The notes under the pieces: generated by a model
The model's input: the letters and a program-made list of their open reading frames with translations, nothing else
Database searches by the model: none
Told to the model about the DNA's origin: nothing
In this document: positions 26,067-33,830 of the stretch, one piece after another
Layout: every line of letters begins with the position of its first letter
Position numbering within the stretch: the first letter of the stretch is position 1
Program-made: the position numbers and the translations under genes
NCBI GenBank assembly: GCA_015486105.1
Contig: WFSI01000101.1
Span: 1 to 33,913, forward strand
Direction: 5' to 3'
DNA from: Aquificota bacterium
Lineage (GTDB): Bacteria; Thermosulfidibacterota; Thermosulfidibacteria; Thermosulfidibacterales; B14-G1
Length of the DNA stretch: 33,913 bases

Positions 26067-27928
26067 GGGAGTTTCTCCAGGATAAGGACCTGGTTTTTCA
26101 GGGCCTTTACCGTTAGGTTAAAGAGCTCCCTGAGTTGACCGTATAGCTCGGCAGGGATGGTGGCCCGGTCAAGGACGAGTTGGCATGTGAACTGGATGCT
26201 CCTTTCCCCTTTTCTCCAAAGGATCCTTAGGGAACCCACATCGTTGTGAAAGCGATAGTCCTCTGGGATAAGGTAGACCCTGTACCCCTCAGGTATGTGT
26301 AGAACAACACGGGCTTTCTTGGTCATCTTGTAACCTACTACGAAGGGGTACGTTCTGCTTTTAGAGGCTACTAAGGAAGCCAATCTGGTGTAAGCGGGGG
26401 CTGGTGGGTGAAGGATGAGGAGGTGGGCTGTGGGGGTGGCGTAAAGCCTATCCTTTCCTCTTATGGTTATGGAGACCTGGGGGTGATCCAGATCCTTGTA
26501 AGGGGATATGTGGTAGGATTCTACAGAGAACCCGGGGGTTATACTGGTTGCCAGTCTCTCCACATGTCTCTTTATGGCTTGGGGGGTGGCCGTGATGAGG
26601 GTATAGCGCTCTGAGTCTGCGTAGGCCCCCCTGTAGAAGAAGGTAAGGGTTCCCATCAGAGTACCTTGGGGGGTGATGTGGATCTGGCTTTGGTAACCCT
26701 CTACATTACTTGTAGGGGGGAAGAGGGGGGTACGTGTGAGGATACCCTTCTTCCCTTCTACCACCAGAACCCTCCTTCCCTGGTCTCCTGGAGGAAGGTT
26801 TTTAAAGGGGGTCACCTCTGCTGTGGTATCCATGAAGATGAAGCCTTTGTCTGTTTTTATGGCAGCGATTTCGTGATTGAAGGCCCCTGGCGTGGGAAGG
26901 GAGGGGTCTGTATCTGCTATGTCCCGGGTGGGAATGAGAACGGGATAGGCCTTCACCCCAATGACACTGAGCATGGCTATGAGGAGGGTGGCATGGTCTT
27001 TGCAGTCGCCGTAGCGGTTTTCCAGGACTTCTCCTGCCTTGTGGGGTTTATACCCGTTAATGCCAAACTCCATACCTACATAACGGATGTTCTGGGCCAC
27101 GAAGTTGTATATGCGGCTGATAGCATCACCCCTGTCCCTGTCCCCCCTGGTAATCTCCTTCACCGCTTCTCTGACCCTTTTGTCCGGCTTCAGGGCATTT
27201 AGGGCCAGGGACCGATACCACTGGGCCACCTGATCCCAGGAGGAGAGAGATGTAATGACAACCTTTTTGGCCAGCTCGTCAGTGGGGGGCATGGAAGGTT
27301 CCTCCTCCAGAGCTGGTACGTGGGTCACCTTCCACCTGTAGACTACATACCCCTTCTCTCTGGTGATCTGGGGATTCACCCCCTCCATGTGGTAAGCTTT
27401 AATGATCACCTTACGCCCCGAAGGTATTCGGACCTCCATGGAAGACTCCTTTACAGGATACCTCTCCTGGAAATAGTTGGCGGCCCAGAAATGGCCCTTC
27501 ATATAGGGCTTTACTGTTTTGAGCTCAAAGGCATAACAGATAGTAGCCCCCGGAGTAACCCCGGGCATAGAAATAGTCTGGTATTTCAAGTCCGAGTATA
27601 TGGGGGCCTGGGACTCAAAGGGTGGAGACACGATGTTGTAGGCTTCCTTTGTGGGCTTGAGCTTCTGACCATTGGGAAGGAGGGTGTGGGCATAGAGAAC
27701 CTTGAGCTTCTGGTGTTTGGTGGAAAAGGGCAACACCACCTCTCCTTGCTCTTTCACGCCCTTCATGTTCAAAACTTTGATGGCCTGCTCTTCCCTCCAC
27801 ACCTGCTTACCGTCATTGAAAAATTTGACTTCTACCCTGTCGTAGAGGACCACTCCACCCTCTCGGCTGGCCCACGCCAGGGGAGCCAAAGCCATAATTA
27901 CCAATATTGCCCCTAAAACTCTTCTCAT
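26003..27928 (-). CDS. Exported DUF3857 and transglutaminase-like protein
   Basis: This 641-residue protein has a signal peptide (MRRVLGAILVIMALAPLAWA). A DUF3857 region follows at about 25-250 (VVLYDRVEVKFFNDGKQV, ALEEEPSMPP), then a transglutaminase/protease-like core: YGDCKDHATLLIAML with Cys near 308, FNHEIAAI with His near 350 and FMDTTAE with Asp near 366, the complete catalytic triad. The C-terminal 200 residues form beta-rich repeats. Its substrate in the envelope is unknown. It reads toward the frame-split secreted protein and overlaps its tail by 64 bases. It has no operon partner on its strand. Confidence 0.9.
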   Translation of the reverse strand: MRRVLGAILVIMALAPLAWASREGGVVLYDRVEVKFFNDGKQVWREEQAIKVLNMKGVKEQGEVVLPFSTKHQKLKVLYAHTLLPNGQKLKPTKEAYNIVSPPFESQAPIYSDLKYQTISMPGVTPGATICYAFELKTVKPYMKGHFWAANYFQERYPVKESSMEVRIPSGRKVIIKAYHMEGVNPQITREKGYVVYRWKVTHVPALEEEPSMPPTDELAKKVVITSLSSWDQVAQWYRSLALNALKPDKRVREAVKEITRGDRDRGDAISRIYNFVAQNIRYVGMEFGINGYKPHKAGEVLENRYGDCKDHATLLIAMLSVIGVKAYPVLIPTRDIADTDPSLPTPGAFNHEIAAIKTDKGFIFMDTTAEVTPFKNLPPGDQGRRVLVVEGKKGILTRTPLFPPTSNVEGYQSQIHITPQGTLMGTLTFFYRGAYADSERYTLITATPQAIKRHVERLATSITPGFSVESYHISPYKDLDHPQVSITIRGKDRLYATPTAHLLILHPPAPAYTRLASLVASKSRTYPFVVGYKMTKKARVVLHIPEGYRVYLIPEDYRFHNDVGSLRILWRKGERSIQFTCQLVLDRATIPAELYGQLRELFNLTVKALKNQVLILEKLPQRKAEAIPFKSKLSKRPKAS

Positions 27929-28393
27929 CTATCCCCGCTCCTGCAAGAATTTTCCTCCAATATGTGCCTGCCCCCGAGACAAGTCAAACCCTTACCTCTT
28001 TCAGGGGACAGGAAACCCCATTTGGTAATTTTGCCCGAGTCTTTCCCTTCAGGTATCCTTGTTTTTCAAGCCAGGGAAATAAGGAAGAACATGGGGATTT
28101 CATAAACAAATGGATGGGAGAAGTGCTGGCCCGGGCGAACAAGGACAAGCTGGGCATGATTCTATTTTGCATAGGGGTGGTGAGTGAAGGAGGGTTTAGA
28201 GGGTATGTAAACTTGTGGACTTGTAGCATTCCGGAGTTCAGATCTTGATTTTTGACTCACCAGCTACCCTGTACATCTTGTCATCGGGCCTTCCCCCAGA
28301 AAGGGGTATAACGTCCCCAAGAACTGGACCATGAGGTGAGCCTCTTAGCCCCAGGCCATCCCCAAGAGACCTGAGGTAGCCCTTAACTCTTTA
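27929..28393. other. 465-base gap between the DUF3857 gene and the ORP-like operon, with no convincing intact gene
   Basis: Open frames here are short and lack ribosome sites. One plus-strand stretch at 28114-28248 encodes MGEVLARANKDKLGMILF and CIGVVSEGG, whose DKLGMIL-x3-GVV order faintly recalls the start of MoaE-like molybdopterin synthase subunits. It could be a gene remnant but is too short to call. CCCC/GGGG and GAGG/CCTC small hairpins lie at 28290-28360. Upstream of the DUF3857 start no clear promoter is seen. Confidence 0.4.
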
Positions 28394-28415
28394 GACTGCC
28401 TGGGCAGTTCTTTTT
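28394..28415 (+). terminator. Short hairpin with T-tract just before the operon promoter
   Basis: ACTGCCTGGGCAGT (5-6 bp stem with a 2-4 base loop) is followed by TCTTTTT. It sits immediately upstream of the TTGACA promoter at 28423, so it would insulate the operon from upstream transcription. The only transcript it could end is one from the apparently non-coding gap, such as a small RNA. Confidence 0.5.
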
Positions 28416-28422
28416 CCCCTAC

Positions 28423-28451
28423 TTGACAATTGGATTGTAAGGTCATATTTA
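28423..28451 (+). promoter_or_regulatory. Promoter of the ORP-like operon with a dyad over the -35 element
   Basis: A consensus TTGACA (28423-28428) and TATTTA (28446-28451) are spaced 17 bases, about 24 bases before the first start. The dyad ACAAT-TGG-ATTGT (28426-28438) overlaps the -35 and is a natural place for the MerR-type product of the first gene to bind. MerR promoters usually have 19-base spacers, so activation by DNA twisting is not implied; repression or simple autoregulation fits better. Confidence 0.55.
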
Positions 28452-28474
28452 CCTTCGGGCTTCAGGAGGTGGAG

Positions 28475-29176
28475 ATGGAGAATAAGCCTGTTTATACTAT
28501 AGGAGTGGTGAGCAGGCTATTGGGAGTCCATCCCCGGACCTTGAGGATATACGAAGAAGAGGGGCTCATCTCTCCCCAAAGGATAGGGGGTAAGCGTTTT
28601 TACTCGGATAGTGACCTTCACAGGCTCACGTGCATTAGGGCCCTTTTGGAAGAAGGTGTTAATATAGTCGGAGTCAAGAAACTCTTTTCCTTAGCCCCTT
28701 GCTGGAGAGTTCTGAGGTGTCCTGTTAGAAAAAGGGAGAAGTGTCCTTGGTATAAAGTTCATGGGAGGTGGAAGATGAAGATAGCTTTCGCAACAGAGAA
28801 CAACAAGGGGTTAAATGCTGATGTGTCCTTTCATTTCAGGCGGGCTCCTTTTTTTACCTTCGTGGACCTGGACCCTGATGGTGAGGTGGTTTCTGTGGAG
28901 GTGAAAGAGAATCCCTTTATTGACGTTCATGGTCCTGGGGTGATGCCGGGTTTTATAAGGGAGGAGGGCGCTGACATGATTGTGACAGGGGGGATGGGTA
29001 CCAGGGCTGCAGACCGTTTTCGCCAATGGGGCATAGAGGCCGTAGTGGGGGCCCAGGGAAGGGTGATGGACGTCCTTCGCTCTATTCTGGCAGGAGAAGG
29101 GTTTGAGGGGGAGTTGTGTGCTCCCCATGAGCACGAATGTGAGCATCATGAAGAGAAAGGGGAGGAAGAGCTATGA
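28475..29176 (+). CDS. MerR-family regulator fused to a NifX/NifB-type (dinitrogenase iron-molybdenum cofactor) domain
   Basis: This 233-residue protein is read from the ATG at 28475 with AGGAGGT five bases upstream; an in-frame start 45 bases earlier falls in the promoter. Residues 6-72 are a MerR winged helix (YTIGVVSRLLGVHPRTLRIYEEEGL, RFYSDSDLHRLTCIRALLEEGV). A cysteine segment with C76, C82 and C90 (CWRVLRCPVRKREKCPWY) follows. From M101 (MKIAFATENNKGLNADVSFHF) runs a complete NifX-like domain to about 212. The C-terminus CAPHEHECEHHEEKGEEEL is rich in Cys, His and Glu and could bind metal. The layout suggests a regulator that senses a metal cluster through its cofactor domain. It is translated ahead of the stand-alone NifX protein, with a four-base overlap. 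Confidence 0.92.
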   Translation: MENKPVYTIGVVSRLLGVHPRTLRIYEEEGLISPQRIGGKRFYSDSDLHRLTCIRALLEEGVNIVGVKKLFSLAPCWRVLRCPVRKREKCPWYKVHGRWKMKIAFATENNKGLNADVSFHFRRAPFFTFVDLDPDGEVVSVEVKENPFIDVHGPGVMPGFIREEGADMIVTGGMGTRAADRFRQWGIEAVVGAQGRVMDVLRSILAGEGFEGELCAPHEHECEHHEEKGEEEL

Positions 29177-29709
29177 AGATATGTGTGACTGCTGTGGGAC
29201 CAGGGATTGATGCCCAGGTGGATCCCCGTTTTGGGCGGGCGGCTTATTTTGCTTTTGTGGATACGGAGACTATGAAAGAGGATTCTATGGCTAATCCCAA
29301 TGTAGCAGCTGTGGGAGGAGCAGGTATCCAGTCGGCCCAGATGGTGGCTGAGAGGGGAGCCCAGGTGGTTATCACCGGTTATCTGGGACCTAATGCTGCT
29401 TCGGCCCTGGCGGCAGCGGGTGTACAGGTGGTGTTGGGAGTTCAAAACATGACAGTTGGGGAGGCAGTGGAGGCCTTCAAGGCTGGCCGCTTCCAGTCTA
29501 CTCTCCCCCAGGCTACAGGTCCTGCCCACATGGGGGGTATGGGGATGGGTAGAGGCATGGGTAGAATGGGCGGCTTTGGTACCATGCCTTCATCTCCTGG
29601 TTTTGAGAGAAGGGAGGATGAGGTTTCGGCTTTGAGAGAGGAGATGGAGTTTATCAAGGGGAGATTGGAGTACATAAATCGGAGGCTTCAGGAGCTGGAA
29701 AAGAAATGA
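29173..29709 (+). CDS. NifX/ORP-like cofactor-binding protein with Gly/Met-rich linker and coiled-coil tail
   Basis: This 178-residue protein has a NifX/NifB-type domain at 1-108 (MKICVTAVGPGIDAQVDPRFGRAAYF, GAGIQSAQMVAERGAQVVITG), the family of the Mo/Cu-binding orange protein of Desulfovibrio and MTH1175. A Gly/Met/Arg linker (GGMGMGRGMGRMGGFG, about 118-135) follows, then a coiled coil (EVSALREEMEFIKGRLEYI, 145-178). Linker plus coiled coil resemble DUF5320 proteins, so this looks like a NifX-DUF5320 fusion. It starts inside the stop of the MerR fusion gene (ATGA) and overlaps the next ATPase gene in the same way. Confidence 0.9.
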   Translation: MKICVTAVGPGIDAQVDPRFGRAAYFAFVDTETMKEDSMANPNVAAVGGAGIQSAQMVAERGAQVVITGYLGPNAASALAAAGVQVVLGVQNMTVGEAVEAFKAGRFQSTLPQATGPAHMGGMGMGRGMGRMGGFGTMPSSPGFERREDEVSALREEMEFIKGRLEYINRRLQELEKK

Positions 29710-30539
29710 GGATTACCGTTGCCAGCGGAAAAGGAGGAGCGGGGAAAACCAGTGTGGCGGTTAGTCTGGCTCTGGCAGCAGGTCAGGCCCTCTATGTGGA
29801 TTGTGATGTGGAGGAGCCTGATGGGGCCCTCCTCCTCCATCCCCATTTGACGTGGGAGGAGGAGGCTACCCTTTCCATGCCTGTGGTGGATGAAGGGAGG
29901 TGTGATTTTTGCAAGGCCTGTTCCGAGGCATGCCAATTTCACGCCATAATGGTTTTGCCCCACAAGGTTTTGGTCTTTGATAAGATGTGTCACGGCTGTG
30001 GCACTTGTGCCTTTGTATGTCCCCAGAGGGCTATCAGTGAGATTGATAGATCCATTGGACTTATTCAGGGTGGAGACAGGGATGACGTGGGTTATATAGG
30101 GGGGCGGCTCAACGTGGGGGAGCCTATGGCCACGCCCCTCATCCGCCAGGTGAAGGCCAAGATACCCCAAGATGCCCCTTTGGTTGTCCTGGATGCTCCT
30201 CCGGGGGTGGCTTGTCCCTTTGTGGAAACCCTGAGAGGTTCTGACTTCTGTCTGGTAGTGGCTGAGTCCACCCCCTTTGGGTTTCATGATTATCTTTTGG
30301 TGGAGGAGTATCTTCGGGAGCTCTCTGTTCCCTTTGGCGTGGTGCAAAACAAAGGGGGTCTTGGTGATGACAGGCTTCTTTGCCATCTGGAGAAGGAGGG
30401 CATTCCTCTCCTCCTGTCCCTTCCCTATCAGCGGGAGTGGTCCCGGGCTTATTCCTTAGGGGTCCCTTTGGTGGAGGCTGAGCCTTCCCTTTCCGAAGGC
30501 TTTCTGGAGCTATTGGGTACGGTGGAGGCCAGATTATGA
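29706..30539 (+). CDS. MinD/ParA-type ATPase with inserted 2x[4Fe-4S] ferredoxin domain (first copy)
   Basis: This 277-residue P-loop ATPase begins MRITVASGKGGAGKTSVAVSLA, the deviant Walker A of MinD/Mrp proteins. A ferredoxin insert at about 60-115 has two complete clusters: C66, C69, C72, C76 and C95, C98, C101, C105. VVLDAPPGVACPFVE is the Walker B/switch region near 160. It corresponds to the paired Fe-S ATPases of Desulfovibrio ORP operons (the DVU2103/DVU2104 type, as I recall the family). It overlaps both neighbours by four bases. Role is inferred: ATP-driven cofactor or cluster handling, or protein positioning. Confidence 0.93.
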   Translation: MRITVASGKGGAGKTSVAVSLALAAGQALYVDCDVEEPDGALLLHPHLTWEEEATLSMPVVDEGRCDFCKACSEACQFHAIMVLPHKVLVFDKMCHGCGTCAFVCPQRAISEIDRSIGLIQGGDRDDVGYIGGRLNVGEPMATPLIRQVKAKIPQDAPLVVLDAPPGVACPFVETLRGSDFCLVVAESTPFGFHDYLLVEEYLRELSVPFGVVQNKGGLGDDRLLCHLEKEGIPLLLSLPYQREWSRAYSLGVPLVEAEPSLSEGFLELLGTVEARL

Positions 30540-31399
30540 AAGGCTTTAAGGAGATCCTGGTGATAAGCGGCAAAGGGGGTACGGGCAAAACTACCCTTAC
30601 TTCATCCTTTGCCCTTCTGCCTCCAGAGAAAGTGGTGGTGGATGCTGACGTGGATGCTCCCGATCTCCACATACTCCTGAAGCCCAGGGTGGTGGAAGCC
30701 CAGGTTTTTATGGGCGGAAAGGCAGCTAAGATAGATGGGGATAAATGCACTCAGTGCGGTATCTGCAGGGAGTTATGCCGGTATGAGGCTATAGGAGAGA
30801 ACTATCGTGTGGACACTGCGGCCTGTGATGGTTGTGCCCTATGCTACTTTGCCTGTCCCCAGGAAGCTGTGACCCTGAAGGAGGAAGAGGCAGGTGTATG
30901 GTTCTTGTCCCAGGCCAGAAGCGGCCCCATGACCCATGCCCGTTTGCATCCTGGGCAGGAGAACTCAGGTAAGTTGGTGACTGTTGTTAGAAACCGGGCC
31001 AAAGAGCTGGCCCAGGAAGATGGTTACAGCCTTGTTCTTATCGATGGTCCCCCGGGCATAGGGTGTCCCGTCATCTCTTCCATGACAGGGGTTGATCAGG
31101 TCTTAGTGGTGACAGAGCCTACTCCTTCTGGTCAGCACGATCTGGGGAGGGTAGTGGACTTGGCTCGCCACTTTCAGGCGAGGCTCCAGGTTTGCATAAA
31201 CCAATATGACATAAATCCCCAGCGGGCCGGGGATATAGAGGAGTGGTGTAGTTCTCAGGGGTTGGAAGTAATAGGAAAGATACCATTCTCCCCGGATGTA
31301 CCCTTTCTGCAGGCTCGGGAGAAGGCACCTGTGGAAGGGGATGGGGAAGTGGGCAGATTGATAAAGGATCTGTGGGAAAAAGTGTTGGAGGGAGAATAA
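30536..31399 (+). CDS. MinD/ParA-type ATPase with inserted 2x[4Fe-4S] ferredoxin domain (second copy)
   Basis: This 287-residue paralogue of the preceding protein has Walker [10 protein letters not shown] at 12-20, clusters C71, C74, C77, C81 and C97, C100, C103, C107, and [15 protein letters not shown] as switch region. The two copies share layout but differ in most positions, which fits an obligate heterodimer rather than a recent duplication. It starts in the stop of the first copy, and its stop overlaps the Mrp start (TAATG). Confidence 0.93.
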   Translation: MKGFKEILVISGKGGTGKTTLTSSFALLPPEKVVVDADVDAPDLHILLKPRVVEAQVFMGGKAAKIDGDKCTQCGICRELCRYEAIGENYRVDTAACDGCALCYFACPQEAVTLKEEEAGVWFLSQARSGPMTHARLHPGQENSGKLVTVVRNRAKELAQEDGYSLVLIDGPPGIGCPVISSMTGVDQVLVVTEPTPSGQHDLGRVVDLARHFQARLQVCINQYDINPQRAGDIEEWCSSQGLEVIGKIPFSPDVPFLQAREKAPVEGDGEVGRLIKDLWEKVLEGE

Positions 31400-32274
31400 T
31401 GGCTGAGTGTAAAGAAAACAGAGGCTGCTCTACCTGCCAACAGGCTTCAACGTGTAGCGTTGAGGAGCAGCGTCGTCATCAGGAAGAAGAGTTAAGGCGC
31501 CGGTTGACCACGATAAGACATCGGCTGATGATTATGAGTGGCAAAGGGGGAGTTGGCAAGTCTACCGTGGCGGCCAATCTGGCCTGGGCCTTGGCCGATA
31601 GAGGATACAAGGTGGGTCTTTTGGATGCCGATATTCACGGCCCCAATATCCCTCTTATGCTGGGTGTAGAGGGAAGGCGCCTGGCCATGAGCCCTGAGGG
31701 CATTGAACCTTTGGAGGTGACTCCGGGGCTTAAAGTGGTTTCCATGAGTTTCCTCCTCCGTGACTCTGATACCCCAGTCATTTGGAGAGGCCCTCTAAAG
31801 ATGGGTGCCCTGCGCCAGTTCTTGGGTGAGGTGAACTGGGGAGATTTGGACTTTCTCATAGTGGATCTGCCTCCCGGTACAGGAGATGAGCCCCTTTCCA
31901 TAGCCCAGCTTCTTAAAGAGGTGGATGGTTCTATAGTGGTGACTACTCCTCAGGATGTGGCCCTTTTGGACTCCAGGAAGAGCGTGAACTTTAGCAGGAA
32001 GGTGCAGGTCCCCGTGTTGGGCATTATTGAGAACATGAGCGGTTTTGTCTGCCCCCATTGTGGTAAAAAGGTGAATCTCCTTAAGAGTGGAGGAGGGGAA
32101 AAAGCTGCCCAGGAATTGAATGTACCCTTCTTGGGAAGGATTCCTATAGATACCCAGGTGGTAGAATTAGGCGACGAGGGCAGGCCATTGTTGGAGGATG
32201 CTCCGGATAGCTTTGCTGCCCGTGCTTTTCGGGAGGTAGTGGAAAGCATTCTGGAGAGGGTGGGGGAGCTATGA
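31399..32274 (+). CDS. Mrp/NBP35-family Fe-S carrier ATPase
   Basis: This 291-residue protein is read from the ATG at 31399, which overlaps the previous stop; a GTG 27 bases upstream is less likely because GGAGGGAG precedes the ATG. The N-terminus carries C4, C10, C13 and C19, like the NBP35 N-terminal cluster site. Walker A is [19 protein letters not shown], and a C-terminal CxxC is in [11 protein letters not shown], the site for the bridging cluster of the Mrp/ApbC dimer. It probably carries [4Fe-4S] clusters to target apoproteins. Unlike some ORP-operon Mrp proteins it has no fused NifX domain. Confidence 0.95.
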   Translation: MAECKENRGCSTCQQASTCSVEEQRRHQEEELRRRLTTIRHRLMIMSGKGGVGKSTVAANLAWALADRGYKVGLLDADIHGPNIPLMLGVEGRRLAMSPEGIEPLEVTPGLKVVSMSFLLRDSDTPVIWRGPLKMGALRQFLGEVNWGDLDFLIVDLPPGTGDEPLSIAQLLKEVDGSIVVTTPQDVALLDSRKSVNFSRKVQVPVLGIIENMSGFVCPHCGKKVNLLKSGGGEKAAQELNVPFLGRIPIDTQVVELGDEGRPLLEDAPDSFAARAFREVVESILERVGEL

Positions 32275-32852
32275 AGTGTGCCTATTGTCACGAGAAGGTT
32301 TGTTACCAAGGTAAGGACTGCTTTGATATGAAGGAGGAGAGCCTTCAGGCTTACAAAAAGGATCCTGAGTCTGCCCATCTCTCCCGGGTGGCCACCTCCA
32401 TTGAAAGCGATGGTTACATGAGATGGTGCAGGGTGGAAGAGGTGATAGAGTTTGCCAAGAGGATGGGCTATCACCATTTGGGCATCGCCTTCTGTGTGGG
32501 TATGGGCCGAGAGGCAGAGATTCTTCAAAGGATATCAGAAAAGGCAGGGTTTAAGGTAAGCTCTGTGTGTTGCAAGATGGGGGGCATAGAAAAGTCCGAG
32601 TTGGACTTTAAACATATCAAACCCCAGCGCTATGAGGCTATCTGTAACTCTATTGGTCAGGCCAAGGTCCTCAATGAAGCAGGCACAGAACTCAACCTTA
32701 TAGTGGGGCTATGTATAGGTCATGATATTCTGTTTACCCGGTATTCGAAGGCCCCTGTCACCACAGTAGTGGTGAAGGACAGGGTAATGGCCCATAATCC
32801 TGTGGGCGCTCTCTATTCGGGATACTATCACAGAAACAGGTTCGGCATTTAG
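32271..32852 (+). CDS. DUF1847 cysteine-rich protein
   Basis: This 193-residue protein starts at an ATG inside the mrp stop. Its N-terminus is [17 protein letters not shown] (C3, C6, C11, C17), a metal-site signature, and the body has the DUF1847 pattern [39 protein letters not shown] and [19 protein letters not shown]. Several further cysteines suggest a second metal or Fe-S site. Function of the family is unknown; it recurs beside Mrp and ferredoxin genes in anaerobes. Confidence 0.92.
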   Translation: MKCAYCHEKVCYQGKDCFDMKEESLQAYKKDPESAHLSRVATSIESDGYMRWCRVEEVIEFAKRMGYHHLGIAFCVGMGREAEILQRISEKAGFKVSSVCCKMGGIEKSELDFKHIKPQRYEAICNSIGQAKVLNEAGTELNLIVGLCIGHDILFTRYSKAPVTTVVVKDRVMAHNPVGALYSGYYHRNRFGI

Positions 32853-32862
32853 AGGAGGGGTT

Positions 32863-33243
32863 ATGTACAGGGTAGATAAAGACAAGTGCGTTGGATGTGG
32901 GAAGTGCGTAGAGGCTTGCAACTTTGGAGCTATAACCCTTCAGGGGGAGGGGAAGGACAAGAAGGCCTTTATAGAACCTCCCCTTTGCCAGGACTGTGGC
33001 ACCTGTGCTGAAGTTTGCCCTGTAGGTGCCATATCTAAGGTTCCCTTTAGGGAGGCTATAGCCGTGGCACATGCATGGGATACAGGGGGTATGGGGCCCC
33101 TACCCGCTTGGGGACCAGGTAGAGGTAAAGGTGTGGGACGGGGCCCCGGAGCTGGTATGGGTCGAGGCAGAGGGAGAGGCATGGGCCGAGGCAGAGGCAT
33201 GGGCCGGGGTAGAGGACCGGGGAGCGGTAGGGGCATGAGGTAA
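32863..33243 (+). CDS. 2x[4Fe-4S] ferredoxin with a Gly/Arg/Met-rich C-terminal tail
   Basis: This 126-residue protein has a bacterial ferredoxin at 1-60 with clusters C9, C12, C15, C19 and C42, C45, C48, C52, followed by a short linker (AIAVAHAWDTGG) and about 45 residues made almost only of Gly, Arg and Met. The tail is encoded by an 18-base degenerate tandem repeat. The tail may bind RNA, membrane phosphates or partner proteins, and it resembles the Gly/Arg-rich part of DUF5320 proteins. It is the last gene of the operon, ten bases after the DUF1847 gene. No clear terminator follows. Confidence 0.9.
   Translation: MYRVDKDKCVGCGKCVEACNFGAITLQGEGKDKKAFIEPPLCQDCGTCAEVCPVGAISKVPFREAIAVAHAWDTGGMGPLPAWGPGRGKGVGRGPGAGMGRGRGRGMGRGRGMGRGRGPGSGRGMR
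33154..33213 (+). repeat. Degenerate 18-bp tandem repeat coding for the ferredoxin tail
   Basis: Units of the form GGCATGGGCCGAGGCAGA begin at 33154, 33178 and 33196, with a six-base GGGAGA insertion between the first two. They are in frame and encode Gly-Met-Gly-Arg-Gly-Arg. Unit number may vary between strains. Confidence 0.7.
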
Positions 33244-33306
33244 AGCACTGTCTTGAGAGAGGCCTTGCTTAGTGAGAGATGATTTTTGTAACTCCTTCAA
33301 AAAATT

Positions 33307-33343
33307 TGGCGGTCCCAAGGGGATTTGAACCCCTGTCGCCGAC
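33307..33343 (-). tRNA. 3'-terminal tRNA fragment, probable attachment-site core
   Basis: On the minus strand the sequence ends with a T-arm (AGGGG stem, loop TTCAAAT, CCCCT), an acceptor strand TGGGACC, discriminator G and CCA. The preceding bases GTCGGCGAC could be the end of a long variable arm, as in class II tRNAs such as Ser. The matching 5' acceptor half (GGTCCCA) is not found to the right, so the gene is incomplete. It is followed on its 3' side by six T. Displaced tRNA 3' ends of this kind mark one end of integrated elements. Confidence 0.7.
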
Positions 33344-33378
33344 GTGAGAGTTCTATCAGGGCCACTTTTACCACAATT

Positions 33379-33501
33379 CACCAATTGTCACCAAGCGACA
33401 TATAATGACAATTGTCAAGGGGTTAGGCCCAATTTGAACGTCACCAAGTGACACCAAGGATCACCCTTGGATACTCTCACTTGGCACCTATTTGGCACCA
33501 A
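33379..33501. repeat. Paired CACCAA repeats, probable integrase arm-type sites
   Basis: CACCAA occurs at 33379, 33389, 33442, 33452 and 33496, with the variant CACCTA at 33485. They form three pairs spaced 10, 10 and 11 bases, one helical turn, with the context TTGTCACCAAG or TTGGCACCAAA. A 12-bp palindrome TGACAATTGTCA lies at 33406-33417 between the first two pairs. Paired direct repeats of this size beside a tRNA-derived core are typical of tyrosine-integrase arm sites. The rest of the 33244-33608 gap shows no gene. Confidence 0.6.
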
Positions 33502-33608
33502 ACCACCCTCATATTTATCCCCTGTTTAGTTTTTCGGCTTTGGATGAGCTTCTTCTATACCCTAACCCCAAATCTCCGCATACAGGGCAAAATATGAAGC
33601 GATAGGAG

Positions 33609-33806
33609 GTGTGTTATAGGCTGAAGGATAAGAAAGGCAGGGAATTGGAGCTTGTTGGCAAAAGGGGGAGGGTGGAGACCCCCGGAGAGGCTTTCAGGCT
33701 AATCAATACTCCCATCACGAATTTCTGGCTGAATTTAAGTCTGGATGATAGAGAGTCTTGTGTTTGGACCGAGGGCTGGAATAAGGTAGGACTCAGATCA
33801 CGTTAA
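33609..33806 (+). CDS. Small hypothetical protein, probably part of an integrated element
   Basis: This 65-residue ORF (KGRELELVGKRGRVETPGEA, FWLNLSLDDRESCVWTEGW) is charged and not recognised. AGGAGGT at 33604-33610 overlaps the GTG annotated as the start, so the true start may be the CTG at 33621, which is ten bases after that site. Its stop lies 24 bases before the next start, suggesting a two-gene unit. It lies on the element side of the tRNA fragment. Confidence 0.5.
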   Translation: MCYRLKDKKGRELELVGKRGRVETPGEAFRLINTPITNFWLNLSLDDRESCVWTEGWNKVGLRSR

Positions 33807-33830
33807 TCTTCTGGTGATAGGGGGGTTTCT

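Noticed and set aside
27907-28248. 113-codon plus-strand frame as an intact gene
   Set aside because: Its start lies inside the DUF3857 signal-peptide region on the other strand, there is no ribosome site, and only a short internal part has any protein-like pattern.
33245-33384. Possible tmRNA 3' end instead of a tRNA fragment
   Set aside because: The discriminator base is G and the acceptor strand is TGGGACC, not the alanine-type end of tmRNA; no tag-coding body is visible upstream.
33379-33501. CRISPR array from the CACCAA repeats
   Set aside because: The repeats are only 6-9 bases with 10-11 base spacing in pairs, far too short for CRISPR repeats and spacers, and no cas genes are present.
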